Source of the DNA: Aquabacterium sp.
GTDB taxonomy: Bacteria > Pseudomonadota > Gammaproteobacteria > Burkholderiales > Burkholderiaceae_C
Assembly (NCBI GenBank): GCA_023150345.1
Contig: JAKLLB010000008.1
Coordinates: 17,050-81,049, forward strand
DNA: 64,000 nucleotides
Reading direction: 5' to 3'
Part shown: piece by piece, positions 9,166-17,809 of the stretch
Layout: each line of letters begins with the position of its first letter
How positions within the stretch are numbered: position 1 is the first letter of the stretch
Program-made: the position numbers and the translations under genes
Notes under the pieces: generated by a model
The model's input: the letters and a program-made list of their open reading frames with translations, nothing else
Database searches by the model: none
What the model was told of the DNA's origin: nothing

Positions 9166-11301
9166 TCAGCCGGCCCGGGCCAGCCCGAGCGTGAATACCA
9201 CACCATCGGACACGTTGGCCGCTGTGATCGTGCCTCCCATCTTGGCCATGTAGGTGCGCGCCACGAACAGGCCCTGTCCGCGGTGTGCGCCGTCGGCCTC
9301 GCCGACCCCGGCCTCGATGCCTCGCACGCCGTACTCGAACATGCGCTCCGCCAGGGCTGGCTCGATGGGCGGGCCCTGGTTGTGGATCGCGACCAACGCT
9401 TCGGCGCCGCGCGTGCGCAGCGTCAGGGTGATCGGCGTGCCGGGCACACGGTGCCGATCCGCATTGCGCAGCACATGGGTCAGCACGTCCTCCAGCGGGT
9501 ACTCATCGGCGCGCACCCACAGCGGCGTGCCATCGTGGGCCAGCCGGACATCGGGCACGCCGGCCTGGGCGGCATTGGCCACGAGATGGCCCAGGAAGCC
9601 AGCCAACTCCAGCGGCTGGGGCACGACCGTGACACCGGCAAAGGCCTCGCTGGGCGACGCCTGACCATACAGGACGCGCACCGCCTGCTGCATGCGCTCG
9701 ACGTAGCGTCGACTCGGGTCGTCTGGCGCGTCATGCAGCGCCATGAGCGACTGCAGTGGCGACATGATCTCGTGGCCGACCGCATGCCACTGGTCCTTTT
9801 CCTGCTCCACCCGGATCTTCTCCCGTCGCAGGTCGTCCTGCACCCGCCGCAGCAGGTCCTGCAATGTGCGGGCCAGCACACCCAGTTCGTCACGCCCGCC
9901 CAGGTCGGTCATGTCGATGCGGCCCGCCCCATCGGCCGAGCGCATGTCGCGCGACACCTGCACGGCGCGTCGCGTGAGCCGCGTGATGCGACCGATGATG
10001 CGCAGCTCGATGGCCAGCCACGCCAGCAGCACGGCCACGAGCATCGCGCCGACGACCCAGGACAGGCGAGCAGCGACCACCGCGAGCGACCGATACAAGC
10101 CACGCAGGTCGCCGTCGAGTCGCACCTCGAACCGACCCAACGGCGTGGCCACCGACTCGACCCCCTGCGGCGGCTGATCGTGGCCTTCGACCGGCAGCCG
10201 GCGGACCAACCGGTCGATCCAGGGTGAGGGCGCCGCCTCCGAACCACGCCCGACCATGTCCGCGAGGTCGCCCTCGGCGCCGACGCGGCGCACCCGCAGC
10301 CGCTCCCCAGGCTGCAGCAACGGCGCCAGATCGCCCAGGCCGAACGGCGGATCGGCCTGCGGGTTGTCGCTGTCGAACAGCGGCGGGCCATCTCCCGGCG
10401 CGAGCACCTGCAGGCGTACGACCATGCGCGCCAGGTCCGGCGGCGGCCAGACGATGCGCTGCGGGTCGGCCATGAAAATGGCCTCGCGCAATACATCAAC
10501 GGGCAGGCGCAGCGACACGAACGAGCGATGCCGGCAGGGCTCGACGCTTCCTGGCGGCACCTCCAGGCAACGTCCGTCCTGCCACAGCCAGCCGCGGAAG
10601 TCACGCACAGCGCGCACGCCCGGCACGAGGGGCACGCCGTCCACATAGCCCGTGAGCCGGCCGATCACGCCCGGCGATTCGCTGCCGCGCGTGCGCTCGG
10701 GCAGGCGCTCGAAGGGCGCGATCCAGCCCCACGCACGATCGCCGTGAGAGACCGAGACGCGCACGCGATGGGCACGCGTGAAGTCCAGGTCGCCCCGCGC
10801 ATGCGGCACCAGCGGCCCGCTGGCGAAGCTGCCCGCCAGGTAGACGAAACCGCCGGCATACGGGTTGTGGCCCACCGCTGCGCACAGAGCAGCGCCATCG
10901 CGGTACTGCACCTGGCAACCGGCCATCTCCACGGCCTGCTGCACCTTGGTGCGATCGTCGAAGTCGATCCCCGCGAACGGCAGCACCATCGGTCGCAGCG
11001 GCGTGGGCGGCTGGTCAGCCGCTCGCGGGTTCAGCAGCGCCAGCTGGCCGGTCGGGTGGCGCAGTCGCGCGATGATCTGCGCCTGCGTCTTGCGCAGGCC
11101 ATCGCGGTAGTGGTCGTGGGCCCGCTGCTTCTCGTGCTGCAGCACAACCAGCGCCATGGCCACCGTGGCGATCGCCAGCAGCGCGAACACACCGCGGAAG
11201 AACAGCCGCAACCCCAGCGGCACCCGCAGCGGCGGCACGAAGCGGATCCACTGCGTGGTCCACGGCACGCGCGTGTCGGCGGTCAACGTCCGCCCACCCA
11301 T
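9166..11301 (-). CDS. Membrane sensor histidine kinase with large periplasmic domain
   Basis: A 711-residue transmembrane histidine kinase. TM1 is at about residues 33-54 and TM2 at about 412-432, leaving a periplasmic sensor region of ~355 residues that I do not recognise. A HAMP-like segment (to ~490) precedes the phosphoacceptor helix with His510 in [11 protein letters not shown]. The ATPase domain shows the N-box (Asn613 in VLRNADRHR) and a G-box ([13 protein letters not shown]). It partners the response regulator just upstream (11283-11972), whose 3' end overlaps its start by 19 bp. The gene lies where hisF is usual in related genomes, suggesting that the pair was inserted into or beside the his-tat run. 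Ligand unknown. Confidence 0.88.
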   Translation of the reverse strand: MGGRTLTADTRVPWTTQWIRFVPPLRVPLGLRLFFRGVFALLAIATVAMALVVLQHEKQRAHDHYRDGLRKTQAQIIARLRHPTGQLALLNPRAADQPPTPLRPMVLPFAGIDFDDRTKVQQAVEMAGCQVQYRDGAALCAAVGHNPYAGGFVYLAGSFASGPLVPHARGDLDFTRAHRVRVSVSHGDRAWGWIAPFERLPERTRGSESPGVIGRLTGYVDGVPLVPGVRAVRDFRGWLWQDGRCLEVPPGSVEPCRHRSFVSLRLPVDVLREAIFMADPQRIVWPPPDLARMVVRLQVLAPGDGPPLFDSDNPQADPPFGLGDLAPLLQPGERLRVRRVGAEGDLADMVGRGSEAAPSPWIDRLVRRLPVEGHDQPPQGVESVATPLGRFEVRLDGDLRGLYRSLAVVAARLSWVVGAMLVAVLLAWLAIELRIIGRITRLTRRAVQVSRDMRSADGAGRIDMTDLGGRDELGVLARTLQDLLRRVQDDLRREKIRVEQEKDQWHAVGHEIMSPLQSLMALHDAPDDPSRRYVERMQQAVRVLYGQASPSEAFAGVTVVPQPLELAGFLGHLVANAAQAGVPDVRLAHDGTPLWVRADEYPLEDVLTHVLRNADRHRVPGTPITLTLRTRGAEALVAIHNQGPPIEPALAERMFEYGVRGIEAGVGEADGAHRGQGLFVARTYMAKMGGTITAANVSDGVVFTLGLARAG

Positions 11302-11972
11302 CGGAACCCGCGCATGGGCACGTTCTCGATGCCATCGAACGCCGGATCGATCTCGCGCATGGCCTCGCGTATGGTGCTGACATGCTTGCGCACGTTGTCT
11401 CGGTTGCGCCCGCTCTTGATGACCTGGAAGAGCTCCTCGTAGCTCACCACCTCGGCTGGGCGCGCGGCAAGCACCGACAGGATGCGCTGTGCGGTGAGCG
11501 GCAGGTTCAGGCGCTGCCCACGCCAGCTGGCATGCCCCTGGCGCAACGGGTCGATCGACAACTCAGCAGCCGCAGGTGCACCTGGACTGCGGCTGCGCGC
11601 GGCGCGCAGCATCTCGAGAACGGTCTCGATGAAGTCCGCCTCGCTGAAGGTGGTCTTCTGCAGGTAGTCCCAGGCGTCGAGTGCCTTCATGATGCCGCGA
11701 TAGATGGCCGCAGGCATGGCCGACACCACGAGCACGGGTGTGCCGTGGCGCAGCCGGTTGATCGTGTTGATGAGGGCCACGCCGGCATGGCGCTCGTGGC
11801 CGAGCTCGATGTCGAGCACCACCAGGTCATAAGCCTGGCGTCCCAGCGCGGCTTCGGCCTCATCACGGTTGAACCACTGCTCGACCCGCACCCCGGGGCG
11901 GGCAGCCTCGATCCAGCCACGCAGCTGGTTGCTGGTGGGCGGGTCGTCCTCGATCACGGCCACGATGGGCAT
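11283..11972 (-). CDS. OmpR-type response regulator
   Basis: A 229-residue transcription regulator. The receiver domain has the acidic pocket VIEDD, the phosphoacceptor Asp54 in LVVLDIELG, and Lys106 in DYLQKTTFS. The C-terminal half (about 145-229) is a winged helix-turn-helix of the OmpR/PhoB type, ending [16 protein letters not shown]. It is translationally coupled to the sensor kinase downstream. The divergent SPFH gene starts 201 bp away, so the regulator may control that promoter as well as its own; this is inference from position. Start MPIVAVIEDD at 11972 is set by the receiver's first strand. Confidence 0.9.
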   Translation of the reverse strand: MPIVAVIEDDPPTSNQLRGWIEAARPGVRVEQWFNRDEAEAALGRQAYDLVVLDIELGHERHAGVALINTINRLRHGTPVLVVSAMPAAIYRGIMKALDAWDYLQKTTFSEADFIETVLEMLRAARSRSPGAPAAAELSIDPLRQGHASWRGQRLNLPLTAQRILSVLAARPAEVVSYEELFQVIKSGRNRDNVRKHVSTIREAMREIDPAFDGIENVPMRGFRWVGGR

Positions 11973-12173
11973 GGCAGGTTGCTCTCCTTGGCATGGATTG
12001 TCGGCGCGACCCTGCGTCCGGCGGCGTGAAGGATTCTTCCGCAGCGTGTGCACAGCCGGTGGTCGCAGCCCCTGTTGCCTTCCGCGGCGGCTGCGAACAA
12101 TGGCCTCGTCACCTCACGCCGCCTCCACCAGCGGCCCTGTTCGTCCCCTCACACCCCGCATGGAGTCGCCCTC

Positions 12174-13424
12174 ATGAACCCGCGTCTCGCCGCCATCGCA
12201 CATCTGCCCTACGCACTCCTTCGCGCAACCGTGCGCCGCCTTGCCGCAGTCACCAGGCGCGCCGGCCGCGTCGCCGCTGGCCGCACGGCCCTGATGATGG
12301 GCACCGCACTGATCGGTGTCGTCGGCTATCTGGTCGTGGTGCATGCCCCGATTCAGTCGGTGGCACCTTCCGAGCTTGTGCTGCGCGAGAACCGCCTCAC
12401 CGGCCATGGCAGCCTGCACCGCGAAGGCACGCTGCTGGTGTGGCCCGGCCTGCACGAGGTGCGACGCTACTCGCTGCGCGACCAGATCTACCGCCCGCTC
12501 GACAGTGCCAAAGCCGACGGGGCGGCGCCCTTTCAGTCGATCGAGGGTCTGTCGCTGGGGGTGGACCTCACGGTGCGCTACGCGCTCGACCCGATGCGCC
12601 TGCCGGCCCTGGCCCGCCAATTGCCTGAGGATCTGGGGCGCGACCTCGTCCAGCCGGCCGTGCAGGGCGTGATCTACAAGACCTTCACCCGCTACACCGT
12701 GCGCGAGATCTTCTCGGCGCGCCGAGCGGAGATCCAGCAAACACTGGAGACCGAACTCAAGCCCAGGCTGGCGGCCGACGGCATCGTGCTGCGCTCGGTG
12801 CTGATGGGGCAGGTCGACCTGCCCGCCGAGTATCGGCAGGGCATGGACAAGTTGCTGGCCCAGGAGCTGGAGACCGAAAAGATGCGCTACACGCTCGAGC
12901 TCAAGGCCAAGCAGGTCGAGCAGACCGCGCTGGAGGCAGAAGCCGACCGGGTGCGCCGCGAGAAATCCGCCCAGGCGGCTGCAACCGAACAGGTGATCGC
13001 CGCGAAAGCGCAGGAAGAGGCGATGAAGCACGTGTTGCCCTTCAAGCAGAAGCAGATCGAGCAGCGCCAGTTCGAGGCCGAAGCCGAGAAGCAGGCACGC
13101 ATCCGCGCCGCCGAGGGTGCGGCTCAGGCCCGGCGCATCGAAGCCGCGGGCGAGGCCGAGTCGCGACAGAAGCTCGCCGATGCGGAGAGCTACCGCCAGG
13201 AACGATTGGGCAAGGTGGCCAGCGAGCAGCTCGCACGCGACGGTGCGTTGATCAGCCGCCATCCGCTGCTGATCCAGAAGACGCTGGCCGACAAGCTTTC
13301 GGACAAGGTGGCGGTGATCATCGCGCCGCCGCCCACCGATGGCGGCTTCATCGGCCAGGCCCTGGTCGGGAAGTTGCCCACCGCCGCAACGGCGGCAGCC
13401 CGCGACAACGAGCAGGAGCAGTGA
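12174..13424 (+). CDS. SPFH/Band 7 (prohibitin-flotillin-like) membrane protein
   Basis: A 416-residue protein with a basic N-terminus, one TM (about residues 38-56, ALMMGTALIGVVGYLVVVHA) and an SPFH domain (~60-240) containing the usual FSARRAEIQQTLETELKP and VLMGQVDLPAEY-type segments. A long charged coiled-coil follows (~240-385; Glu/Lys/Ala/Gln-rich), then a Pro/Gly tail. SPFH proteins assemble into membrane-bound rings or cages that organise microdomains and modulate proteases. No NfeD partner is adjacent; the next gene, one base beyond the stop, encodes an SH3b-like exported protein instead. It is divergent from the two-component genes. Start MNPRLAAIAH at 12174. Confidence 0.85.
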   Translation: MNPRLAAIAHLPYALLRATVRRLAAVTRRAGRVAAGRTALMMGTALIGVVGYLVVVHAPIQSVAPSELVLRENRLTGHGSLHREGTLLVWPGLHEVRRYSLRDQIYRPLDSAKADGAAPFQSIEGLSLGVDLTVRYALDPMRLPALARQLPEDLGRDLVQPAVQGVIYKTFTRYTVREIFSARRAEIQQTLETELKPRLAADGIVLRSVLMGQVDLPAEYRQGMDKLLAQELETEKMRYTLELKAKQVEQTALEAEADRVRREKSAQAAATEQVIAAKAQEEAMKHVLPFKQKQIEQRQFEAEAEKQARIRAAEGAAQARRIEAAGEAESRQKLADAESYRQERLGKVASEQLARDGALISRHPLLIQKTLADKLSDKVAVIIAPPPTDGGFIGQALVGKLPTAATAAARDNEQEQ

Positions 13425-13425
13425 C

Positions 13426-14877
13426 ATGGCCACGGTGATGCTTGGCGCTCTGGCCGCATTGGCCATCGTGACGCAGGACCAGACCGCGCTGCGCGCCGGC
13501 CCGCGCGACGCCGCCGCGCAGCATGCCGTGCTGTGGCAGGGCGATGCGCTGGAGGTGCGCGGCCACAAGATGGACTACCTGCAGGTGTGGGACCACCGCC
13601 GCGAACGCGCTGGCTACGTGCGCGCGAGTCAGGTGCGGCTGACCGATCTGCAGCCCGCCGATGCGGACCCGCTGCTGGCCGTGATGCGCTTCCTGCGTGA
13701 CCAGCCGGGCAGCGAGGCCCTGGGCATCGCCTACGCTGCAGCCTACCTGCAGGCCGTGCCGGCCCACAAGCTCGATGCAGAACCCTTCGACGCCATCGGC
13801 ACGATGGCCGACCGACTGGCTCGCCGAGCGGCCGCGCGGGCCGGCCAGGCCGCGCCGGCGATCGTGGCCGCGCATCTGGAAGGCGTGAGCCACTATGGCG
13901 TGCGCATCGTCGGCACCGAGCGCGATGGCCAGCTGCAGCCCTGCTACGACGGCGAGGCCTTTCGACGGGTCCTCGCGCTGCCCTCGTCCACGCCGGTGCA
14001 GCGCGCCCGAGCGGCGCTGGGCCTGACTCGCCACGACTGCGTCGACGCCGGCCTGTCGCCGGCGCAGCGCCTGCCGCTGGACCAGTGGCGCGCCCAGGTG
14101 CTCGATGCCGTGTCTGGCGCCGACTTTGCCGATTTGCCCGAGCAGACGAAGAACCGCCTGCGCCTGCGCCGCGCCGGTGTGTGGGCCGGCCTGGCGTTTC
14201 AGCACGCGCGCGGCGCCGACCCCGCCGCCGCGACCGCTGCCGGCCAGCGCGCACGGGTCGAACTGGCCAGCGTGGACAAGACCGAGCTCTCCGACGAGGA
14301 CCGGATGACCTACGCCGAGGCCGCCATCCGCGTGGGCGCTGCGCGCTGGGCCGTCGAGCCTGCGCCAGCCGCGGCGCGCAAGGCCGGCCTGCAGGTGCAG
14401 GTTGTCGCCGGAGAGGCGCCGGGCCAGACCTGCGTGAACCTGATCGATACGCGCAACGCCCCGGCGCGGCAGTTGGCCCGCCGATGCACCTATGGACTGG
14501 TGTGGGCCGCCTCGGCCCAGGCCAACGCATCCCACTCCGCTCTCGCCATTGCCGTTCAGCCGCTGGACGGCTGGCGAGAACAGTGGGTGTTCTGGCAACA
14601 GGACCGGCAATGGCACGTCGACGTGCTGCCACCGGCCGCCTCGCTCGCCTCGCCGGGGCAGGCTCTGGGCTACGTGGAGTTCGCCGGCTGGGTGCCCGGC
14701 CAGTCACGCATGCTGCTGGCACGCGAAACGCGCGTCGATGGTCGCACCCGCCGCAGCTTCGATGTCCTGCGCCTGGACACGCTCCAGGTCGAGAAGACCG
14801 CGAGCTCGCCCGATCAGCTATCGGCATTCCGCTGGCAGGATGCGGCCTGGAAGCGGCAGACGGTGGCGGTTCGATAG
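13426..14877 (+). CDS. Predicted exported protein with N-terminal SH3b-like domain
   Basis: A 483-residue protein I cannot assign to a named family. The first ~18 residues (MATVMLGALAALAIVT) look like a short signal peptide or anchor. Residues ~20-70 have the pattern of a bacterial SH3b domain (TALRAGPRD, LWQGDALEVRG, YLQVWDH, AGYVRASQVRL). The remainder is Ala-rich and helical (to ~330), with a final part rich in aromatic residues and beta-like (WREQWVFWQQDRQWHV, FDVLRLDTL). Two Cys pairs are possible (QPCYDG/RHDCVDAG and QTCVNL/RRCTYG). It starts one base after the SPFH stop, so the two are almost certainly cotranscribed and may act together at the envelope. Confidence 0.65.
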   Translation: MATVMLGALAALAIVTQDQTALRAGPRDAAAQHAVLWQGDALEVRGHKMDYLQVWDHRRERAGYVRASQVRLTDLQPADADPLLAVMRFLRDQPGSEALGIAYAAAYLQAVPAHKLDAEPFDAIGTMADRLARRAAARAGQAAPAIVAAHLEGVSHYGVRIVGTERDGQLQPCYDGEAFRRVLALPSSTPVQRARAALGLTRHDCVDAGLSPAQRLPLDQWRAQVLDAVSGADFADLPEQTKNRLRLRRAGVWAGLAFQHARGADPAAATAAGQRARVELASVDKTELSDEDRMTYAEAAIRVGAARWAVEPAPAAARKAGLQVQVVAGEAPGQTCVNLIDTRNAPARQLARRCTYGLVWAASAQANASHSALAIAVQPLDGWREQWVFWQQDRQWHVDVLPPAASLASPGQALGYVEFAGWVPGQSRMLLARETRVDGRTRRSFDVLRLDTLQVEKTASSPDQLSAFRWQDAAWKRQTVAVR

Positions 14878-14929
14878 GGGCGTGGTGGATGCCGTGGCGG
14901 ACGCGCGAGCTTGCGTGGTGGTCAACACT

Positions 14930-15316
14930 TCACGCGGACAGCAACCGTCGTTCGACTTCCTGCCATCGCTGCTCCACCAAGCGCCGCATGGAATCAGGCA
15001 GCAGCCATACCTCAAGTCGCTGCGCCAGCGTCGCCCCTCGCTGCAGCCGCTGCCGAACCCACTCGCCCACGCGATCGCCTGACCAGCCCTCCATTTCGGG
15101 GGTCGGGTTGAACCACGCCAGGTTTTGCCCGAAGACAGGCGCAACCTCATGCCAAAGGACATCGTGCAACTGCGCCGGTGTCAAGCCGGTGGCCACGAGC
15201 TCCCGACCAATGTCGTCGAAGTCGTAGTCCTGCAGCTCGCGTCCCACGAAGAGCTCCGCCAGTGCGGTCCACGCCCGTTCGCGCCCGGCGTCGGGCGTGA
15301 GTTGGGAGGCAGTCAC
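14930..15316 (-). CDS. DUF7079 family protein, putative immunity protein
   Basis: A 128-residue soluble acidic protein resembling the DUF7079 family (recognised from the RERAWTALAELFVGRELQDYD opening and the VFGQNLAWFNPTPEMEGW segment). I recall this family as small proteins encoded beside putative toxins; function is not proven. It is translated from an ATG that overlaps the stop of the upstream hydrophobic-tailed protein by 4 bp (15313-15316), which is typical of toxin-immunity or effector-immunity pairs. No signal peptide is visible, so if it protects against a membrane-active effector it would act from the cytoplasmic side, or a different mechanism applies. Confidence 0.62.
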   Translation of the reverse strand: MTASQLTPDAGRERAWTALAELFVGRELQDYDFDDIGRELVATGLTPAQLHDVLWHEVAPVFGQNLAWFNPTPEMEGWSGDRVGEWVRQRLQRGATLAQRLEVWLLPDSMRRLVEQRWQEVERRLLSA

Positions 15317-16077
15317 AGTCGCGCCGGCTTGGGCAGCAAGGAATCAAAGGCCATGTCTGCACCGAACGCAAACACCAGCCCACCGGCGATAGCCGCGACA
15401 CCGACACAGACAGGGGCGGTCGCAGCACAAACGCCGGCCGCAACTGCTGCTGACCCTGCAACCCACCCGCCCGCTACGCCAACACCCGCCAGCATCCCCT
15501 GTCTGGCAAGCTCTCGCGGCCTATCCTCTGCCGCATAGACCTCATAGCACGCAACTGCCAGAGACACGAGCAGAATGCGTTTCCCTGCCTTTCCAAGGCT
15601 TCGAGCCAGAGCAATCACACGTGGGTCGCCGCGTCCCGCGGATGCGACGATTTCAGCGAAGACCGAGGCCTGTTCAGCCTCGGTAAGCGCCCCGAAGCCG
15701 CGTTGGAAGATCCGCTGCGCATACTTCTCTGTAAGTTCGAGCATGCTCCTGCCAGTGGGCTTCAACTTGCTGGCAAACGCTCGTCCAACGGGACTGCTGC
15801 GCAACCGTGCAAGATCGAGGATTTGGTTGCGCAGCACATTGACTTGTGCTGCAGCGTCGCGGGCGGCCAACCGGCCAGATCCCACAGCATCGAGGTACTC
15901 GCGGGACATCGCTTGAATGTCGCGAACATATTGCGCCCGGACGCGCGACTCATGAATGCAGGCTGACGCGAAGTTGTAGGCAGTCGCCTGAAGTTCCGCG
16001 ACAGAAGTCGACAGCACCACATCGCCATTGGCACGCTGGCCAGCACCACGCGCCTGCACCAAATCGGTTGACATCAT
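15313..16077 (-). CDS. Putative membrane-active effector/toxin with C-terminal glycine-rich hydrophobic hairpin
   Basis: A 254-residue protein of no family I can name. Residues 1-165 are helical and polar (Arg-rich, for example YVRDIQAMSREYLDAV and LARLRSSPVGR). The C-terminal third is hydrophobic: 167-182, 195-217 and 222-242, with glycine-zipper-like spacing (GMLAGVGVAGGWVAGSA, VGVAAIAGGLVFAFGA) and one Cys on each side of the hairpin turn (VCAATAPVCVG). No signal peptide. This layout resembles pore-forming effector domains. The gene overlaps the DUF7079 gene by 4 bp. No VgrG, PAAR, Rhs or contact-dependent transport gene is nearby. The DNA appears less GC-rich than the flanks by eye, consistent with transfer. 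Could instead be an unrelated membrane protein. Confidence 0.6.
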   Translation of the reverse strand: MMSTDLVQARGAGQRANGDVVLSTSVAELQATAYNFASACIHESRVRAQYVRDIQAMSREYLDAVGSGRLAARDAAAQVNVLRNQILDLARLRSSPVGRAFASKLKPTGRSMLELTEKYAQRIFQRGFGALTEAEQASVFAEIVASAGRGDPRVIALARSLGKAGKRILLVSLAVACYEVYAAEDRPRELARQGMLAGVGVAGGWVAGSAAVAAGVCAATAPVCVGVAAIAGGLVFAFGADMAFDSLLPKPARL

Positions 16078-16138
16078 TCGCCTCCTCTCCGAAAGAGATT
16101 AGGACATAGCGCCTGTCGTCCATGGAAAACCGGGGTGA

Positions 16139-16152
16139 GTCTTTCGAAAGAC
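16139..16152. promoter_or_regulatory. Perfect 14-bp palindrome upstream of the effector-like gene
   Basis: GTCTTTCGAAAGAC is its own reverse complement. It lies 62 bp upstream of the effector-like start (16077) and 14 bp past the NUDIX stop. It could be an operator for a dimeric regulator or part of a terminator; there is no clear T-run for the latter. Confidence 0.35.
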
Positions 16153-16153
16153 A

Positions 16154-16170
16154 TGTGACTCGACGTCACA
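16154..16170. promoter_or_regulatory. Inverted repeat TGTGAC-N5-GTCACA
   Basis: A perfect 6-bp inverted repeat with spacer tcgac, directly beside the 14-bp palindrome and overlapping the last codons of the NUDIX gene. The half-sites look like CRP/FNR-family half-sites, but the core TGTGA/TCACA spacing is 7 rather than the canonical 6. It may instead form the hairpin ending the NUDIX transcript. Confidence 0.3.
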
Positions 16171-16654
16171 CACCCGTCGTGCCCAGCACGTCCAGACTGC
16201 CCGCGTGCTGCCGCTCCCGCGCAAACCAGCGCAGCACCGGGTAGGTACCAGGCAGAACGGGCTGCACCTGCACCGGCAGATCCTGCCAGGCCATCTGCTG
16301 GGCCTCGCGCATCTGGATCTCGCCGCTCCAGTCGTAGACCTTGCAGAAGTGCAGCCTCACCAGCGCGTGCGGATAGTCCACCAGCTCCTGGCGCCATGGA
16401 TGCACCGCGCCGACGGTGATGCCCAGTTCCTCGTGCAACTCGCGCCGCAAGGCCTGTTCCACCGTCTCGCCCGGCTCGAACTTGCCGCCGGGGAACTCCC
16501 AGTACCCGGCGTAGACCTTGTCGGCCGGGCGCGAGGTGAGCAGGAAGCGGCCTTCGCGGCCAGCAGCATCGCGCTCGATCAGCACACCCACGGCGACATC
16601 GACCGGCGGGCGCGGGACGGAGGAGCCGCCATCCACCCGCAGGGGTTCAGACAC
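16166..16654 (-). CDS. NUDIX hydrolase (MutT-like)
   Basis: A 162-residue cytosolic Nudix pyrophosphohydrolase. The Nudix box is complete (about residues 48-70: GGKFEPGETVEQALRRELHE followed by ELGI), with an FPGGKFE entry as in MutT-type 8-oxo-dGTPases. The start is a GTG at 16654 overlapping the stop of the DUF815 ATPase gene by 8 bp, so they are cotranscribed. The pair (ATPase then NUDIX) is a recurrent neighbour of argJ/secA in Burkholderiales; here argJ is not present because a cyclase gene lies on the other side. The exact substrate is not determined by the sequence. Confidence 0.9.
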   Translation of the reverse strand: MSEPLRVDGGSSVPRPPVDVAVGVLIERDAAGREGRFLLTSRPADKVYAGYWEFPGGKFEPGETVEQALRRELHEELGITVGAVHPWRQELVDYPHALVRLHFCKVYDWSGEIQMREAQQMAWQDLPVQVQPVLPGTYPVLRWFARERQHAGSLDVLGTTGV

Positions 16655-17603
16655 GGTCGAGTCCCTCGGGCGGTGCCCCGCCGGCGTCGTCACCGGCCTG
16701 TGCAGCCGCCGGCCCGACAACTGCGCTTGCCGCCGACTCGCCACGCCCGGCCCAGTCACGAGCGAACTGGTAGGCCACGCGGCCCGAGCGCGAGCCGCGC
16801 TCCAGCGCCCACACCAGCGCCGGCTGGCGGGCCGACGAAAGCGCCGGCTCACTGACCCCGAAATGACGCAGCCACTGGGCCACGATGGCGAGGTACTCTT
16901 CCTGCGAGAACGGGTAGAAGCTGATCCACAGGCCGAAGCGCTCGGACAGCGAGATCTTCTCCTCGATCACCTCGCCGGGATGGACCTCGCCATCGTCGGT
17001 GTGGGTGTAGGACAGGTTGTCCTTCATGTACTCGGGCAACAGGTGTCGCCGATTGCTGGTGGCATAGACCAGCACGTTGTCGGCGGTGGCCGACACCGAC
17101 CCGTCGAGGATCGACTTCAGCGCCTTGTAGCCGGGTTCGCCTTCGTCGAAGCTGAGATCGTCGCAGAAGACGACGAAGCGCTCGGTGCGGCCTGCCACCA
17201 GGTCCACCAAGTCGGGCAGGTCCACCAGGTCGGCCTTGTCGACTTCGATGAGTCGCAATCCGCGGCCGGCGTACTCATTCAGGCAGGCCTTGATCAGTGA
17301 GCTCTTGCCCGTGCCGCGTGCGCCCGTGAGGAGCACGTTGTTGGCGGGCAATCCGGCCACGAACTGCGCCGTGTTGCGCACCAGCCGTTCCTTCTGGCCG
17401 TCGACTTCCTGAAGGTCGGTCAGCGCAATGGTGGAGAGCTGGCGCACCGGTTGCAGCCAGCCCGATGCGCCGCGCCGGCGATAACGAAACGCCACCGATG
17501 CCGACCAGTCCGGAGCCGCCAGCGGCCGCGGCAGGAGCGTCTCCAGTCGCTCGAGCAGGTGGTCGGCGCGGCGCAGCAAGGCTTCGAGATCGAGCATGGA
17601 CAT
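16647..17603 (-). CDS. DUF815-type AAA ATPase
   Basis: A 318-residue cytosolic P-loop ATPase of the DUF815 family, biochemical role unknown. The Walker A motif is GARGTGKSS (about residue 95), the Walker B is RFVVFCDDLSF, and a sensor-type Asn sits in VLVYATSNRRHLLPE. The segments EKISLSERFGLWISFYPF and YLAIVAQWL are typical of the family. The C-terminal tail is Ala/Gly-rich. Start MSMLDLEALL at 17603; an ATG two codons downstream (17597) is equally possible. Translationally coupled with the NUDIX gene and divergent from the large cyclase gene. Confidence 0.88.
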   Translation of the reverse strand: MSMLDLEALLRRADHLLERLETLLPRPLAAPDWSASVAFRYRRRGASGWLQPVRQLSTIALTDLQEVDGQKERLVRNTAQFVAGLPANNVLLTGARGTGKSSLIKACLNEYAGRGLRLIEVDKADLVDLPDLVDLVAGRTERFVVFCDDLSFDEGEPGYKALKSILDGSVSATADNVLVYATSNRRHLLPEYMKDNLSYTHTDDGEVHPGEVIEEKISLSERFGLWISFYPFSQEEYLAIVAQWLRHFGVSEPALSSARQPALVWALERGSRSGRVAYQFARDWAGRGESAASAVVGPAAAQAGDDAGGAPPEGLDRV

Positions 17604-17809
17604 CGGCGCAGTGTATCGAGGCGCCTGGCGTGCCACGGCAACTGCCCACACCCGCCTGCCCGCCGCTCAGCCATGTGACGAATCCCGCAGGGACAACCCC
17701 GCAGCAAGGAAGGCGGCTCGACGTCGTCCACCGGGTCGTTTACATTTTTGCGCTGGCGGTGCGTAGCCATCGCTGGCTCGGCAACAACAACGAACGGTAT
17801 TCTGGTGTG

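Noticed and set aside
16154-16170. CRP/FNR site
   Set aside because: Half-sites look right but spacing is 7, not the usual 6, and there is no supporting regulator; kept only as an inverted repeat.
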